NCBI GenBank assembly: GCA_944391815.1
Contig: CALXUV010000019.1
Coordinates: forward strand, 1-47,624
DNA length: 47,624 bases
DNA from: an uncultured Clostridia bacterium
GTDB lineage: Bacteria > Bacillota > Clostridia > Oscillospirales > CAG-272
Direction: 5' to 3'
Positions within the stretch are counted from its first letter, which is position 1. Every line of letters starts with the position of its first letter. Made by a program: the position numbers and the translations under genes. This document shows, piece after piece, positions 16,735 through 26,489 of this stretch. Under the pieces are notes generated by a model. That model was not told the origin of the DNA, searched no databases, and saw only the letters and a list, made by a program, of their open reading frames with translations.

Positions 16735-18165
16735 TTACTTGTTATCACGTACAGTTTCGACCTTTATCATATTGGTTGTTCCTGATGTATCAAGCGGAAC
16801 ACCCGCAATAATTACAACGTTATCTCCACCGCTTACAATATCGATTTGCTTTGCGCAGTCGATGGCGTGTCTGAAAAGCTGCTCCTCGTTCTTTTGTGAA
16901 ATAGCCAGAACCGGGTAGACGCCCCAGCTGAGCGAAAGCTGATGGAATGTCTTTATTTCAGGTGTGGCGGCAACAATAGGTTGCAACGGTCTGAATTTAG
17001 AAACTCTTCTTGCCGTATAACCGGATTTGGTTACGGCTATTATTGCTTTTGCGGCAATGTCACGCGCCGTTGTGCAGGCAGCGTCGCAAATGGCGTTAGT
17101 CCTGTCGCTGGCGTCTGTATCATACTGAATACCGCTGTAACTGTTCATTTCGAAAGAGTCCTTTTCAGCCTGCTCGGCGATTTTTGCCATTACGGCGACA
17201 ACCTTATCAGGGTGTTTTCCGACAGCCGTTTCGCCGGAAAGCATTATGGCTGACGTGCCGTCAAATATCGCATTGGCTACGTCAGTGATTTCAGCTCTGG
17301 TAGGCGAGGAGTTGTTTATCATTGACTCAAGCATCTGGGTTGCGGTAATGACCATTTTGCCCGCCTGATAACATTTTTTTATAAATTTTTTCTGTATACC
17401 CGGGAGTTTTTCGTAATCAATTTCAACTCCCATATCACCTCTTGCGACCATAATTCCGTCAGAACTCGAGAGAATTTCGTCAAAATTTGTTACGCCTTCG
17501 TTATTTTCGATTTTTGAGATGATTTTTATGTTGTGGCCACCGTTGTAGTCAAGAAATTTGCGCATGATTATCACGTCTTCTTTGCTTCTGACAAATGAAG
17601 CCGAAACGTAATCGATATCGTTCTCGATACCGAAAAGAAGATCGCTTTTGTCCTTATCATTTAAATAAGGCATGTCAAGATGTATGTCGGGAATATTTAC
17701 TCCCTTATGATTGGATATGATACCGCCTTCTATTACAACGCATTCAATCTCGGTCTCAGAAGTATTCAGTACCTCAAGAACAATACGTCCGTCATCGATA
17801 AGTATACGGTTACCTTTTTTCAGGTTGTCCGGAAGTTTTTTATAAGTGACGGAACAGATATTTTCATCCCCCTCAATATCCTCGGTGGTAAGAGTAAATT
17901 TATGTGAGGGTTTGAGGACTGCTTTCCCGTCTTTAAAATCACCGGTTCTGATTTCCGGACCTTTTGTATCAAGCATGACGGCGGCGGGAAGTCCCATTTC
18001 ATCGCGGACTTTTCTGAAAAGTGCGATAGTTTTTTTATGCTGTTCGTGAGTTCCGTGAGAAAAGTTTATCCTGGCAATATTCATGCCTGCTTTAAGCATT
18101 TTTTTAATCATGTCCTCGTTTGTGCTCGCAGGACCCAAAGTACATATAATTTTTGTGCGCTTCAT
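16735..18165 (-). CDS. pyk: Pyruvate kinase
   Basis: 476 residues, complete for the form without the extra C-terminal phosphohistidine domain found in some Firmicutes. It converts phosphoenolpyruvate and ADP to pyruvate and ATP. Motifs: MKRTKIICTLGPAS at the start, NFSHGTHEQH, VMLDTKGPEIRTG, ISKIENNEGV with the catalytic Lys, MVARGDMGVEI, and MVITATQMLESM; the C-terminal domain carries GYTARRVSKFRP. AGAGGAAA precedes the ATG. It has its own sigma-A-type promoter. A PPi-type phosphofructokinase lies 1.9 kb away, so two regulated glycolytic steps are neighbours though not in one operon. Confidence 0.96.
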   Translation of the reverse strand: MKRTKIICTLGPASTNEDMIKKMLKAGMNIARINFSHGTHEQHKKTIALFRKVRDEMGLPAAVMLDTKGPEIRTGDFKDGKAVLKPSHKFTLTTEDIEGDENICSVTYKKLPDNLKKGNRILIDDGRIVLEVLNTSETEIECVVIEGGIISNHKGVNIPDIHLDMPYLNDKDKSDLLFGIENDIDYVSASFVRSKEDVIIMRKFLDYNGGHNIKIISKIENNEGVTNFDEILSSSDGIMVARGDMGVEIDYEKLPGIQKKFIKKCYQAGKMVITATQMLESMINNSSPTRAEITDVANAIFDGTSAIMLSGETAVGKHPDKVVAVMAKIAEQAEKDSFEMNSYSGIQYDTDASDRTNAICDAACTTARDIAAKAIIAVTKSGYTARRVSKFRPLQPIVAATPEIKTFHQLSLSWGVYPVLAISQKNEEQLFRHAIDCAKQIDIVSGGDNVVIIAGVPLDTSGTTNMIKVETVRDNK

Positions 18166-18205
18166 AATAATTTCCTCTGAGAATTAAATTTTACAAATCC
18201 CTTTC

Positions 18206-18234
18206 ATTATACCATAAAACCGAATAAAATTCAA
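18206..18234 (-). promoter_or_regulatory. Sigma-A-type promoter of pyk
   Basis: On the minus strand, TTGAAT (18229-18234), 17 bases, TATAAT (18206-18211), 40 bases before the ATG. Confidence 0.75.
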
Positions 18235-18335
18235 TAACCAACAAGTAAATTTAATGATAATTTTACGTACAACAAAAAATACAACCAAAAAGTTCTGCGC
18301 AGATAAAATCTTTATGTAAAAAATTATAAAAGCTA

Positions 18336-18364
18336 TTGAAAAAGGATAAATAATGTGCTATAAT
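18336..18364 (+). promoter_or_regulatory. Sigma-A-type promoter of the Gfo/Idh/MocA gene
   Basis: TTGAAA (18336-18341), 17 bases, TATAAT (18359-18364), 45 bases before the ATG and divergent from the pyk promoter. Confidence 0.75.
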
Positions 18365-18408
18365 CGTGATGGTTTAAGACCGTAATTACAATTAAAGGAG
18401 AAAATAAT

Positions 18409-19584
18409 ATGGCATTTAATTATGATCCGAACAGCGCAAATACCACAAAAGAAGCTGTTGATACCTCTAAAAAAGTCCGCATAGGTATTGTCGGAACAGG
18501 CTGGATAGCAGATGCTCACATCGCTTCGTACAAAAAAATGGCGGATGTTGAGATAGTAGCGGGATGCGACCTTATCCCCGGAAAAGCAAAAGCGTTTTTT
18601 GAGAAACACGGCGTTGCCGGAGTTAAGACTGATTATAAGGATTGCGACGATATGCTTGCGGATAAGAGTCTTAATCTTGATGCCGTTTCAATTTGTACAT
18701 ATAACCGTCAGCATGCTCCGTGCGCTATAAGCTGTCTTAACGCAGGACTTCATGTTCTTCTCGAAAAACCGATGTGCGTGACAACCGAAGAAGCGGTTGA
18801 AATTATAAAAGCGGAGAAAGCTTCCGGAAAAGTACTTTCGATCGGTTTCCAGCCGCGTCTTGATGAAAACATGAAGATGATAAAGAAAATCGTCGAAAGC
18901 GGAGAGCTCGGAAAGATTTACTATATACAGACCGGCGGCGGACGCAGAAGAGGTATACCGACACCCTTCGGAACAACCTTTATTGAGGATAAAACAGCCG
19001 GACTCGGTGCGCTCGGAGACATCGGATGCTACTCACTCGATATGGTTCTCAATGCGATAGGATATCCGAAGCCGCTGACTGTTTCCGGTTATAAGAGTGA
19101 CTTTTTCGGTAAAGACAGCAACTATTCCGGATACCGCGCTGACAAAAGAGCTGAATATGCAAAGCTTTTCGGAGTTGATGACTTTGCAGCAGCGTTTGTA
19201 AGACTTGAAGGCGGAATTATCCTTGACTTCAGAATCGCTTGGGCAATGAACATAGACACTACCGGCGATACGCTTATACTCGGAACAAAGGGCGGACTCA
19301 GAATTCCTTCGACTGAATGCTGGAACGGCTCTGTCGGAGGCGCAATGAAGATTTATCATGAGGTTTGCGGACAGCAGACAGTAACAGAAATTCCGATCAT
19401 TCCGGAAGATAAGAATATGTCGCTGTTTGACAAGAAGATACGTTCCTTCCTTGATGCCTGCAAGGGCGTCGGACCGGTTCCGGTACCTTCTGAGCAGATA
19501 ATCTACAACCAGGCGATTATTGACGGTATTGCTAAATCACATGCGGCAGGTAAGGAAATAGAGATAAACATTCCTAAGTTCTGA
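18409..19584 (+). CDS. Gfo/Idh/MocA-family NAD(P)-dependent oxidoreductase
   Basis: 391 residues. The N-terminal Rossmann fold shows IGIVGTGWIADAHIASYKKM, an acidic residue ending the second strand (GCDLIP), and the conserved EKP motif in HVLLEKPMCVTTEEAVEII. The C-terminal alpha/beta domain has GALGDIGCYSLDMVLNAIGY with Asp and Cys-Tyr where catalytic Asp/His residues sit in other members. The first ~20 residues are a polar leader before the fold. AAAGGAG precedes the ATG. Family members oxidise or reduce sugars, inositols or glycosides; the substrate is not predictable. Monocistronic, with clear promoter and terminator. Confidence 0.9.
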   Translation: MAFNYDPNSANTTKEAVDTSKKVRIGIVGTGWIADAHIASYKKMADVEIVAGCDLIPGKAKAFFEKHGVAGVKTDYKDCDDMLADKSLNLDAVSICTYNRQHAPCAISCLNAGLHVLLEKPMCVTTEEAVEIIKAEKASGKVLSIGFQPRLDENMKMIKKIVESGELGKIYYIQTGGGRRRGIPTPFGTTFIEDKTAGLGALGDIGCYSLDMVLNAIGYPKPLTVSGYKSDFFGKDSNYSGYRADKRAEYAKLFGVDDFAAAFVRLEGGIILDFRIAWAMNIDTTGDTLILGTKGGLRIPSTECWNGSVGGAMKIYHEVCGQQTVTEIPIIPEDKNMSLFDKKIRSFLDACKGVGPVPVPSEQIIYNQAIIDGIAKSHAAGKEIEINIPKF

Positions 19585-19798
19585 TTTCGGTGCGGTTAAG
19601 GCTTCCATATCATGTATTATAAATGCTTTAACAGAACACAGTCGGGCGGCAAACTGAAAAACTTTTGTTGATTAGTTTATCGTTCTGATTGTTTTCCTGA
19701 ATTGCGTTTTATCAAGTATTGATTTGGTTGCAGTTAATTATTTATCCTGAGCCTGACCGTGCAGAGGGACTGTATATCAATTTTTATCTTTAAGAAAA

Positions 19799-19835
19799 AG
19801 CCGGTTTGATTTAAGTAAATCAAACCGGCTATATT
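19799..19835 (+). terminator. Intrinsic terminator after the Gfo/Idh/MocA gene
   Basis: A perfect 15-base stem, AGCCGGTTTGATTTA (19799-19813) with TAAATCAAACCGGCT (19816-19830), flanked by A-rich and T-rich sequence. It lies 215 bases past the stop. Otherwise 19585-20045 holds only AT-rich sequence with no gene. Confidence 0.8.
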
Positions 19836-20045
19836 TGTAATTAGTCGTAAATTAATTCTTATTTTTTTGTTGCGGTATTTTTTGAAGTATTTTGTACTCT
19901 TAAACTTAGAAATGTAATAAGTCTTGTTTTGTGTAGCAATTCGGATTAGTGTAAATATCGAGTATTATTGCTTAATATTATTTGCTTTAAGACAAAATAT
20001 GATGTCAAATGTTTTTTGAATTTAAAATAAAGCAGTTTTTTATAT

Positions 20046-21284
20046 TCAGATTTTCGGGAAAATAAAATGCTTTGGAATACCGGAATCGTAGATAGGATAT
20101 ACTTCTCCGAAAATAAGAGGTTTTAAATAAGATACGGCTTTTTCTGTAACGAAACTGTTTTCGGTATCAATGAAATTGTCCGGTACGCTTTTTACTTTGT
20201 TTGCAATACTTTTTATATCGAAAAGCTCAAAATGTGAAGAGTATGGACAGTCGGAATTACGGACTATACCGCTCATAACGCCGGTATTACCTTCAAATGC
20301 CATTTTTACGGCAAAACCGCCTATATCGAACGATTCTTCAATGTCGGTAAGAGAAGATATATGAGAAGCACATCTTTGAGGAGTATTAAGCTCAACCGAA
20401 CGTACTTTGCAACCGAAACGGTTTTTGATTTTTTCTTCAACAACTTTTGCAGCACCGGAAAGTTTAAGATGTCCGAATTTATCTTTGATACTGCCGTCTG
20501 CCCCGACATACTTACCGTTTTCGAGACGGATTCCTTCTGATACGGCAATAAGCACATCGCTGTGGTTTTTCCAAATCCGTTCAATATCTGTGAACAGTTT
20601 ATCGTAAGAAAAAGGTGTTTCGGGCAGATAGATAAGATCGACACCGTCGGTATATTCGGTTTTTGAAAGAGAAGAGGCGGCTGTAAGCCAGCCTGCATCG
20701 CGGCCCATCACCTCAACAACTGTCACGGCTTTCTGAGAGTAAACGGCGGTATCCCTGCGCATTTCCGCAAAGACGGTTGCTATGTACTTAGCTGCACATC
20801 CGAATCCCGGTGTATGATCGGTCATAACGAGATCGTTGTCAATGGTTTTGGGTATACCTACGCATTTAAGGTCAATGTTGTTTTTGGTAGCATATTCGGA
20901 AACTTTTGCGATGGTATCCATCGAGTCATTTCCACCTATGTAAAAAAAGTAACCTATCTGATACTTTTTCAGAATATCAAAGAGGGATTTGTATATATTA
21001 TTATCGTCACAATCTGTGTCCGGCAGTTTGTATCTGCAAGATCCGAGAGCGGCGCCGGGAGTTGTTTTCAGAACCGAAATACCGTCGGAACGTTCGTCAA
21101 AATAATTTCTGAGATCATATAATTTTTCTTTCAGCAGTCCCTCGATGCCGTTTGACATTCCGTAGACTTTAGTAATTTCCTGATGTGATATCAGACTTTG
21201 AAGTGCACCGGCAAGAGAGGCGTTGATTGCAGCTGTCGGACCTCCCGACTGACCGATTACAGCATTACTTCCGAATTTTACCAT
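20046..21284 (-). CDS. PPi-type 6-phosphofructokinase
   Basis: 412 residues from ATG 21284, which has AGGAG nine bases upstream; 26 in-frame residues further upstream lack a site and are excluded. It phosphorylates fructose 6-phosphate in glycolysis. The phosphate-donor loop reads YIGGNDSMDT, and the sugar site reads GIPKTIDNDL followed by HTPGFGCAAKYIA. The Lys before TIDND and an acidic residue after GGN are what separates pyrophosphate-dependent enzymes from ATP-dependent ones (GGDG and PGTIDND). EVMGRDAGWL and NTPQRCASHISSLTD follow. Donor assignment to PPi is strong inference from these residues. Monocistronic with its own promoter. Confidence 0.9.
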   Translation of the reverse strand: MVKFGSNAVIGQSGGPTAAINASLAGALQSLISHQEITKVYGMSNGIEGLLKEKLYDLRNYFDERSDGISVLKTTPGAALGSCRYKLPDTDCDDNNIYKSLFDILKKYQIGYFFYIGGNDSMDTIAKVSEYATKNNIDLKCVGIPKTIDNDLVMTDHTPGFGCAAKYIATVFAEMRRDTAVYSQKAVTVVEVMGRDAGWLTAASSLSKTEYTDGVDLIYLPETPFSYDKLFTDIERIWKNHSDVLIAVSEGIRLENGKYVGADGSIKDKFGHLKLSGAAKVVEEKIKNRFGCKVRSVELNTPQRCASHISSLTDIEESFDIGGFAVKMAFEGNTGVMSGIVRNSDCPYSSHFELFDIKSIANKVKSVPDNFIDTENSFVTEKAVSYLKPLIFGEVYPIYDSGIPKHFIFPKI

Positions 21285-21333
21285 ATACGCTCCTGACTTA
21301 ATGTTAACATAAAATATTTTTAAATACAAAGGT

Positions 21334-21362
21334 ATTATACCATAAAATTCAGAACGATTCAA
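21334..21362 (-). promoter_or_regulatory. Sigma-A-type promoter of the phosphofructokinase gene
   Basis: On the minus strand, TTGAAT (21357-21362), 17 bases, TATAAT (21334-21339). The same TTGAAT...TATGGTATAAT arrangement is seen at pyk. Confidence 0.75.
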
Positions 21363-21402
21363 TTATCAAAATAGATAAAAAAGTAATATGGAGGAAAATT
21401 TT

Positions 21403-22026
21403 ATGACACAATCAGTCGAAAAGAAGGCTCTTTTCAATATAAGCTACGGTCTTTATCTGCTTTCAGCAGAAGATAACGGTATTCATAACGGTTGTATAAT
21501 CAACACTGCACAGCTTGTTTCTGAAAATCCATACACAATGCTTATAAGCGTGAACAAGACAAATTACACAACTGAAATCATCGACAGAAGCGGCAGGTTC
21601 AACGTTTCAGTACTTACCGAAGATACACCGTTTGAACTTTTCAAAAGATTCGGTTACGTCAGTGGAAGGGAAAACGATAAATTTTCCGGTTTCACTGAGA
21701 CAGCGGAGACAGAGAACGGAATAAAATATCTGACAAGCTATTCAAATGCGGTTATTTCGGCAAAAGTGAAGGAAAAAATAGAAGTCGGCTCTCACTATGT
21801 ATTCATCTCGGAGATAGAAAGCTCAAAGATAACAGGAGAAGGGAAGTCACTTACCTACGACTATTACCAGAGAAATATTAAACCTGCAGCGGCACCTAAG
21901 TCGACGAAAAAAGGTTTTGTCTGTAAGGTGTGCGGATATGTGTACGATGGTGAAAGCCTTCCCGAAGATTTTGTCTGTCCGTGGTGTAAGCACAGTGCGG
22001 ATTATTTCGAGGAAATAAAAGGCTGA
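21403..22026 (+). CDS. Flavin reductase-rubredoxin fusion protein (Hrb-like)
   Basis: 207 residues. Residues ~1-155 are a flavin reductase-like FMN-binding domain (ALFNISYGLYLLSAEDNG, NGCIINTAQLVSENPYTMLI, RFNVSVLTEDTPFELFKRFG). The C-terminal 37 residues are a rubredoxin: C174-x2-C177, GYVYDGE, and C192-P-W-C195. This order matches high-molecular-weight rubredoxin of acetogens and other Clostridia, which passes electrons from NAD(P)H to flavodiiron proteins for oxygen or NO reduction. No flavodiiron gene is in the window. The start at 21403 follows GGAGG by eight bases; an ATG at 21388 overlaps that site and is rejected. Confidence 0.9.
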   Translation: MTQSVEKKALFNISYGLYLLSAEDNGIHNGCIINTAQLVSENPYTMLISVNKTNYTTEIIDRSGRFNVSVLTEDTPFELFKRFGYVSGRENDKFSGFTETAETENGIKYLTSYSNAVISAKVKEKIEVGSHYVFISEIESSKITGEGKSLTYDYYQRNIKPAAAPKSTKKGFVCKVCGYVYDGESLPEDFVCPWCKHSADYFEEIKG

Positions 22027-22110
22027 AATTACAAAAATCCATTCGGATAAATTTATTTGATAGGTATTTTATTTCAGCTATAAATAATATATAACAGTCA
22101 CTGACAATAA

Positions 22111-22175
22111 AAAACAGCCGTAATCTGATCAGCGGCAGAAGATAATTATCTTTTGCGCAGATTACGGCTGTTTTT
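22111..22175. terminator. Bidirectional intrinsic terminator
   Basis: AAAACAGCCGTAATCTG (22111-22127) pairs perfectly with CAGATTACGGCTGTTTT (22158-22174), with an inner AGATAATTATCT palindrome in the loop. It serves the convergent Hrb-like gene and the leftward operon ending at 22306. Confidence 0.88.
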
Positions 22176-22305
22176 ACAGTGAGATCATAGAAGTTGTATC
22201 TGAGTGATTATGCTAATGTTCGGCAGATGAAAAACCGATAATATTTGAGAATACATCGAGTAAGACAACAACAAAGAAATATAAAATATTTGAAATCAAA
22301 CCCAT

Positions 22306-25275
22306 TCAGCGGCTTGTGTCTATTCCGAAACGTACAAAAGCATAGTCGTAATTAAACGAATCGCATTTGCCGCCATTCCACTTGCCTTCAAAGGAAAATG
22401 TCTGAGGACCTACTGAAAGCGGTTCGGCTGTTTTACAATGGTGCGGGCCGAGTAGGTTACGGTTGCTTGAACATACGGTAAGGATAATATTGTTGATATC
22501 GTTTTTGAGATACGGAGCAAGGTCAATACTGTCGTAAAACATATATTCTCCGGCTTTCTGACCGTTTACTCTTACTTCACAAACCGAATATCTGCCCCCG
22601 AGTCTCAAAAGCGTAGGCTTACCGGAAGAGTAAAAGTAATTTGTTTCCAGCTGAATTTTTCCGGAGAAAAAGGGATATCCGTCAGTTGTCAGGTTTCTTG
22701 AATCAACTGATTTCTTCTGCGGAATCAGCTCAAATTCAGCGCTCGCCGGATAGAAAAATGCGTTATTATCTGCAGCCTTAAAGGCTTTTTTGTCAGTCTT
22801 GACGGCAAAATCACCGATAAGATAACAACATTCAATCTCGGTATCAAAATTAAGACAGTTTCTCAGACTTTCCATTACGTTTCCGTAAAGCACGTGATAC
22901 ACGTATTCGTTTTGTCTGTAATCCATCTTTATAACTATATTATTTATGCCTTTTTTTACGAAAGCTGAAATATCGGTCTTGCTGAAATTTTCATCCCACC
23001 AGGTTTTTTCCGAAATATTCAGTTCATTTCCGTTTACCGAGACAGAAATGACACCCGGTTTTTCAAATGCAAGGTATAACGTTTCCGGACGGAATCGGGA
23101 CACAAATGAGAATTTCAGCCAAACGTTTCCGGAAAATCTCTGATAAAGGAGATTATCACGAATCTGTTCGAGCGGACGAATGTCGGTAAATATCTTTCCG
23201 TCAAAGGAAACAGCGGCTCTGTCAAGAGTAAGCATGTTTTCAGGCGGATTTTTTATTTTCATCCGGCTGCTGAGTCTTATGTGTCTTTCTTGTTTTGAAG
23301 AAGAGAAGGGTAGATAGGGTGTGTCGTTTTCTATTATTGCAAATTCTCTTGAAGAATCAAAATCAAGCAGAATTTCAGTTAAGCCGTCTTTAACTATCGC
23401 TCTTAAAGGCTTTAAAGTAAGATTATGAAGATCAAGCGCAGCAAGATTTTTATCGGTTCTGATTTTCAGTAATGAATCAGTGAATTTTTTGTCGCTCAGG
23501 TTAGTAAAAAAGTAAACTTTTCCGTACTCGGTATCACGGTACATGGATGAAATTTCGGGAATATTATTTCCGTTTTCGTCGCAAAGGGTGCAGAGAGAAG
23601 AGTTTTTGAGGTTTTCAAATACTTCAGTATCAGCAAGATCAGGCTTGTTTTCAAGGAAAGAAAATACATCTGCCGGAGCCGGTTTTCCGTCAAGCATTGC
23701 AGGTAAATGTTTTTTGTATGTAAAGATTTCTCCTCCGTTTTCAGAGAATTCTTTAAGAAGTTGTACGGTATTTTTATCAAGAGTATCCAAAGCAGGTAGT
23801 ATGACTTTACCGTAACTGCAGTTACCAATAATGAATTTGTTTCCGTCAACTCTGCCGTGTAGGGATATAACTGTCTCTTCTCCGAAATGGTAGTCGATCT
23901 GATTGCGGGAAAGTTTTATGAAAAGGTCGTTAAAGTCTGTGGAAAGATTTCTGATTTTCGAGTCGTTTTCTCTGCGATAGTCAAGCCAGGCGCTGTGAAT
24001 CGGGTGAATTACCAGAATATCAGCACATTCCTTACCCCTTGAAAGCAGGTAACCGAGATTGTTGAAATATGTATCAAAATCAGCCAATTTGTCCTGCCAC
24101 GTTGAATGCTCAGAATAGTGTGCAGGATAATCGCGTTTTCTCTGCCCACGCTCTGAATAAGGGTAAAGATGCTGGCACATAACATTTACGCCGCCGGTAT
24201 ACTGAAGCTCAGCTATATGTTTCAGTTCTGACGGAGAGACATCCCATCCGCAGCATGCGAACATTTCGGACAGTGCTTTTTTCTTGCCGAGCTGTTCGCA
24301 GACGGAACCGAGCTGCTTGGAAGACATCGGTGTCTGAAGCCCTCTTCCGAGGTAATCAATTCCCGGAATATGCTGATACATGTAAAAAGGCATAACCGAG
24401 CCGCAGCACATCATCTGACCGGTAAGAGAGGATTCCTCAATTCCGTGTCCGGTTATCTGAATGCCGTTCTTTTCAGCATAATCGTATATTTTTTTTGCGA
24501 AATTGCTCATAAATTTAGTATGGAGCATTTTGTTGTAGTCATAGAGATAGGAACGGTAGCCGTCAAAGTCCATAAAAACAGCCGGAAGCGCATCAAACAC
24601 TGAATAACCGTATTCTTCATTGAACCATTTGTCCATAAACTTAGAATACGGAGTGGCGTATCTGTAATACTGCGGTTCGTCGGTAAAAAAACCGGGCATG
24701 GCTTTTCCGAAGTCGTCGCCAAGTACTTTTTTGTAACGCTCATGCGTTTCTTTTATGAATTTTTCGGTGATGTCATCTCTTAACGTATCAACATAGGAAC
24801 TGTCGGAAAAACAGCGAACGGTAAGGTATTTTTCGGCAAAGTCAACCGGAAAGTCAACTTTTTGCGGTTTTCCGGAACCTTTTACTGCATAGACGGCAAG
24901 TATGTTGTCGGAGTTTTCGGGAAATTTGTCGGAAAACTCATGTTTAAGGTAAAGAGCAAAGTTATCGCTGTCTTTAAGGAGTTTACCGCCTGCAAAACCG
25001 CTCGGCCAACCGTTTTCGTCGTATGCCCAAGCCTGCATACCGAGCTTTTTTGCTTCTTTTACGCAGGTCTTTATTGCGTTGAACCAGGCGCTTGACATGT
25101 ATTCAGTTTCAAGACCGCACCTGGCGTGCATGAAAAAGCCGTTCATGTTAAGCTCTTTCATGTTTTTTATTTGCTTTTTCAGTTCTGCGGACTTTAACTT
25201 GTCGTTCCAGCTCCAGAACGGAATACTACCGTAGCTGATGGAATTTTCTTTGATGTCGCCAATAAGTTTGTTCAT
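22306..25275 (-). CDS. GH106-like glycosyl hydrolase (alpha-L-rhamnosidase-type)
   Basis: 989 residues with no signal peptide. The N-terminal half is a TIM barrel with the hallmark opening of this group: IPFWSWNDKLKSAELKKQI, then GFFMHARCGLETEYMS, AWAYDENGWPSGFAGG and GHGIEESSLTGQMMCCGSVM. The C-terminal ~400 residues hold beta domains; a galactose-binding-like module is suggested near 920 (LLRLGGRYSVCEVRVNGQKA). GH106 enzymes release terminal L-rhamnose from plant and bacterial polysaccharides; other activities exist in unnamed relatives. It is the last gene of a four-gene leftward unit, 15 bases after the transporter, with AGAGGA as ribosome binding site. Cytoplasmic location implies imported oligosaccharide substrates. 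Confidence 0.82.
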   Translation of the reverse strand: MNKLIGDIKENSISYGSIPFWSWNDKLKSAELKKQIKNMKELNMNGFFMHARCGLETEYMSSAWFNAIKTCVKEAKKLGMQAWAYDENGWPSGFAGGKLLKDSDNFALYLKHEFSDKFPENSDNILAVYAVKGSGKPQKVDFPVDFAEKYLTVRCFSDSSYVDTLRDDITEKFIKETHERYKKVLGDDFGKAMPGFFTDEPQYYRYATPYSKFMDKWFNEEYGYSVFDALPAVFMDFDGYRSYLYDYNKMLHTKFMSNFAKKIYDYAEKNGIQITGHGIEESSLTGQMMCCGSVMPFYMYQHIPGIDYLGRGLQTPMSSKQLGSVCEQLGKKKALSEMFACCGWDVSPSELKHIAELQYTGGVNVMCQHLYPYSERGQRKRDYPAHYSEHSTWQDKLADFDTYFNNLGYLLSRGKECADILVIHPIHSAWLDYRRENDSKIRNLSTDFNDLFIKLSRNQIDYHFGEETVISLHGRVDGNKFIIGNCSYGKVILPALDTLDKNTVQLLKEFSENGGEIFTYKKHLPAMLDGKPAPADVFSFLENKPDLADTEVFENLKNSSLCTLCDENGNNIPEISSMYRDTEYGKVYFFTNLSDKKFTDSLLKIRTDKNLAALDLHNLTLKPLRAIVKDGLTEILLDFDSSREFAIIENDTPYLPFSSSKQERHIRLSSRMKIKNPPENMLTLDRAAVSFDGKIFTDIRPLEQIRDNLLYQRFSGNVWLKFSFVSRFRPETLYLAFEKPGVISVSVNGNELNISEKTWWDENFSKTDISAFVKKGINNIVIKMDYRQNEYVYHVLYGNVMESLRNCLNFDTEIECCYLIGDFAVKTDKKAFKAADNNAFFYPASAEFELIPQKKSVDSRNLTTDGYPFFSGKIQLETNYFYSSGKPTLLRLGGRYSVCEVRVNGQKAGEYMFYDSIDLAPYLKNDINNIILTVCSSNRNLLGPHHCKTAEPLSVGPQTFSFEGKWNGGKCDSFNYDYAFVRFGIDTSR

Positions 25276-25290
25276 TTAAAATCCTCTCTT

Positions 25291-26466
25291 TCAGATAAAT
25301 TCAAGTACATTTAAAGATACAAAATACAGAATAATGAGGAAAGAAAAGCTGAAAACAGTAAAAGTTTTCAAAAAGGATGCGGCTGAATTTTTGTTCAGGG
25401 AAACATATGACCTGAAAGTGATAAGACTTGCAAGCGAGGCGATAAGCGTACCCGTACCGCCGATATTTACACCGATAAGCAAAGCTTTATAGTTGTCGGT
25501 GAAGTTTGAAAGAAGGATGGCAGAAGGTACATTTGATATAAACTGGCATGAAATGATTGAATAAAGCAGGGTGTTTTTCTGCAGAAGTCCGGAGAGCAGG
25601 TTGCTAAGTGCCGGTATTCTCGACAGATTTCCGGCGGCGATAAAGAAGAAAAAGAATGTCAGAAGCAAAGCGTAGTCGACTTTTTTAAGCGAACTGCGAT
25701 CCGTAAACAGCAGACAAACGACCAGGAGCGGGAAAGTTACTGCATATGGCAGAACTTTAAGGAACATCAGAATTGCCGCAATAAACAGAACCGAGTAAAA
25801 AACAGCTCTTTTTTTACTTGCAACGGTGTCGGTAAACCCTGAAACCGACAGTTTGGTTGTCGGGAAAAGCAGGCAGGAAAGTGTGAGCATGAGAACTGCT
25901 ACCGCAAACGGTATTGCCATTATCTTCATAAATTCGAGATTCCCGATGTTGTAGAAGTTGTAAAGATAAATATTCTGAGGATTTCCGAAGGGAGTCAGCA
26001 TACCGCCGAGGTTAGCGGAAATGTTCTGAAGCACAAAAAGTCTTGCCATATATTTTTCGCTTGAAGTATAATGAAGAACATAATAACCAAGAGGAAGAAA
26101 TGTGAGCAGAGCCATATCGTTTGCGATTATCATTGAGCCAATAAATGTGATGTAGATAAGCGCAAGAGAAGCTATACGTAGATTACCGGTAAGCGCAACT
26201 GTTTTACAGGCGATTGCGGAAAAGAAACCGATGTTTCTGAGGGCGCAGATGACTGCAAGTGTAGAAAAAAGGCAGATAAGAAGTTTAAAGTCAACGTATG
26301 ATAAATATTTTGCATCCGGCGGCACTATTACTGAAGTGATTACAGCTATCAAAATTGCTATTGTCAGAACTGTATTTTTGTGAATGATCGCTACGGCACT
26401 GGATACAGCCGAGTGAAGGTGGTGTCTTAGTCCGTGATGACTTAATGAATGTGTATCGGAAGTCAT
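25291..26466 (-). CDS. SLC13/CitM-type anion permease
   Basis: 391 residues, mostly hydrophobic, with about ten predicted membrane helices in two related halves. Motifs typical of the ion transporter superfamily are present: NDMALLTFLPLGYYVL with the conserved Asn-Asp, and GGMLTPFGNPQNIYLYN, the GNPQN hairpin. The second-half equivalent is FISNVPSAILLSNFTDN with GGTGTLIASLASLI. Residues 6-18 are histidine-rich (HSLSHHGLRHHLH), which is unusual and could bind metal. Relatives move citrate, dicarboxylates, sulfate or arsenite. The neighbouring fumarase-type subunit makes a dicarboxylate plausible but unproven. It follows the ABC-F gene by 23 bases with AGAGGA upstream. Confidence 0.85.
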   Translation of the reverse strand: MTSDTHSLSHHGLRHHLHSAVSSAVAIIHKNTVLTIAILIAVITSVIVPPDAKYLSYVDFKLLICLFSTLAVICALRNIGFFSAIACKTVALTGNLRIASLALIYITFIGSMIIANDMALLTFLPLGYYVLHYTSSEKYMARLFVLQNISANLGGMLTPFGNPQNIYLYNFYNIGNLEFMKIMAIPFAVAVLMLTLSCLLFPTTKLSVSGFTDTVASKKRAVFYSVLFIAAILMFLKVLPYAVTFPLLVVCLLFTDRSSLKKVDYALLLTFFFFFIAAGNLSRIPALSNLLSGLLQKNTLLYSIISCQFISNVPSAILLSNFTDNYKALLIGVNIGGTGTLIASLASLITFRSYVSLNKNSAASFLKTFTVFSFSFLIILYFVSLNVLEFI

Positions 26467-26489
26467 TTTATTTGTTTAAGTCCTCTTTG

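Noticed and set aside
20046-21284. ATP-dependent phosphofructokinase
   Set aside because: The donor loop GGND and the Lys in PKTIDND fit the PPi-dependent type rather than GGDG and PGTIDND.
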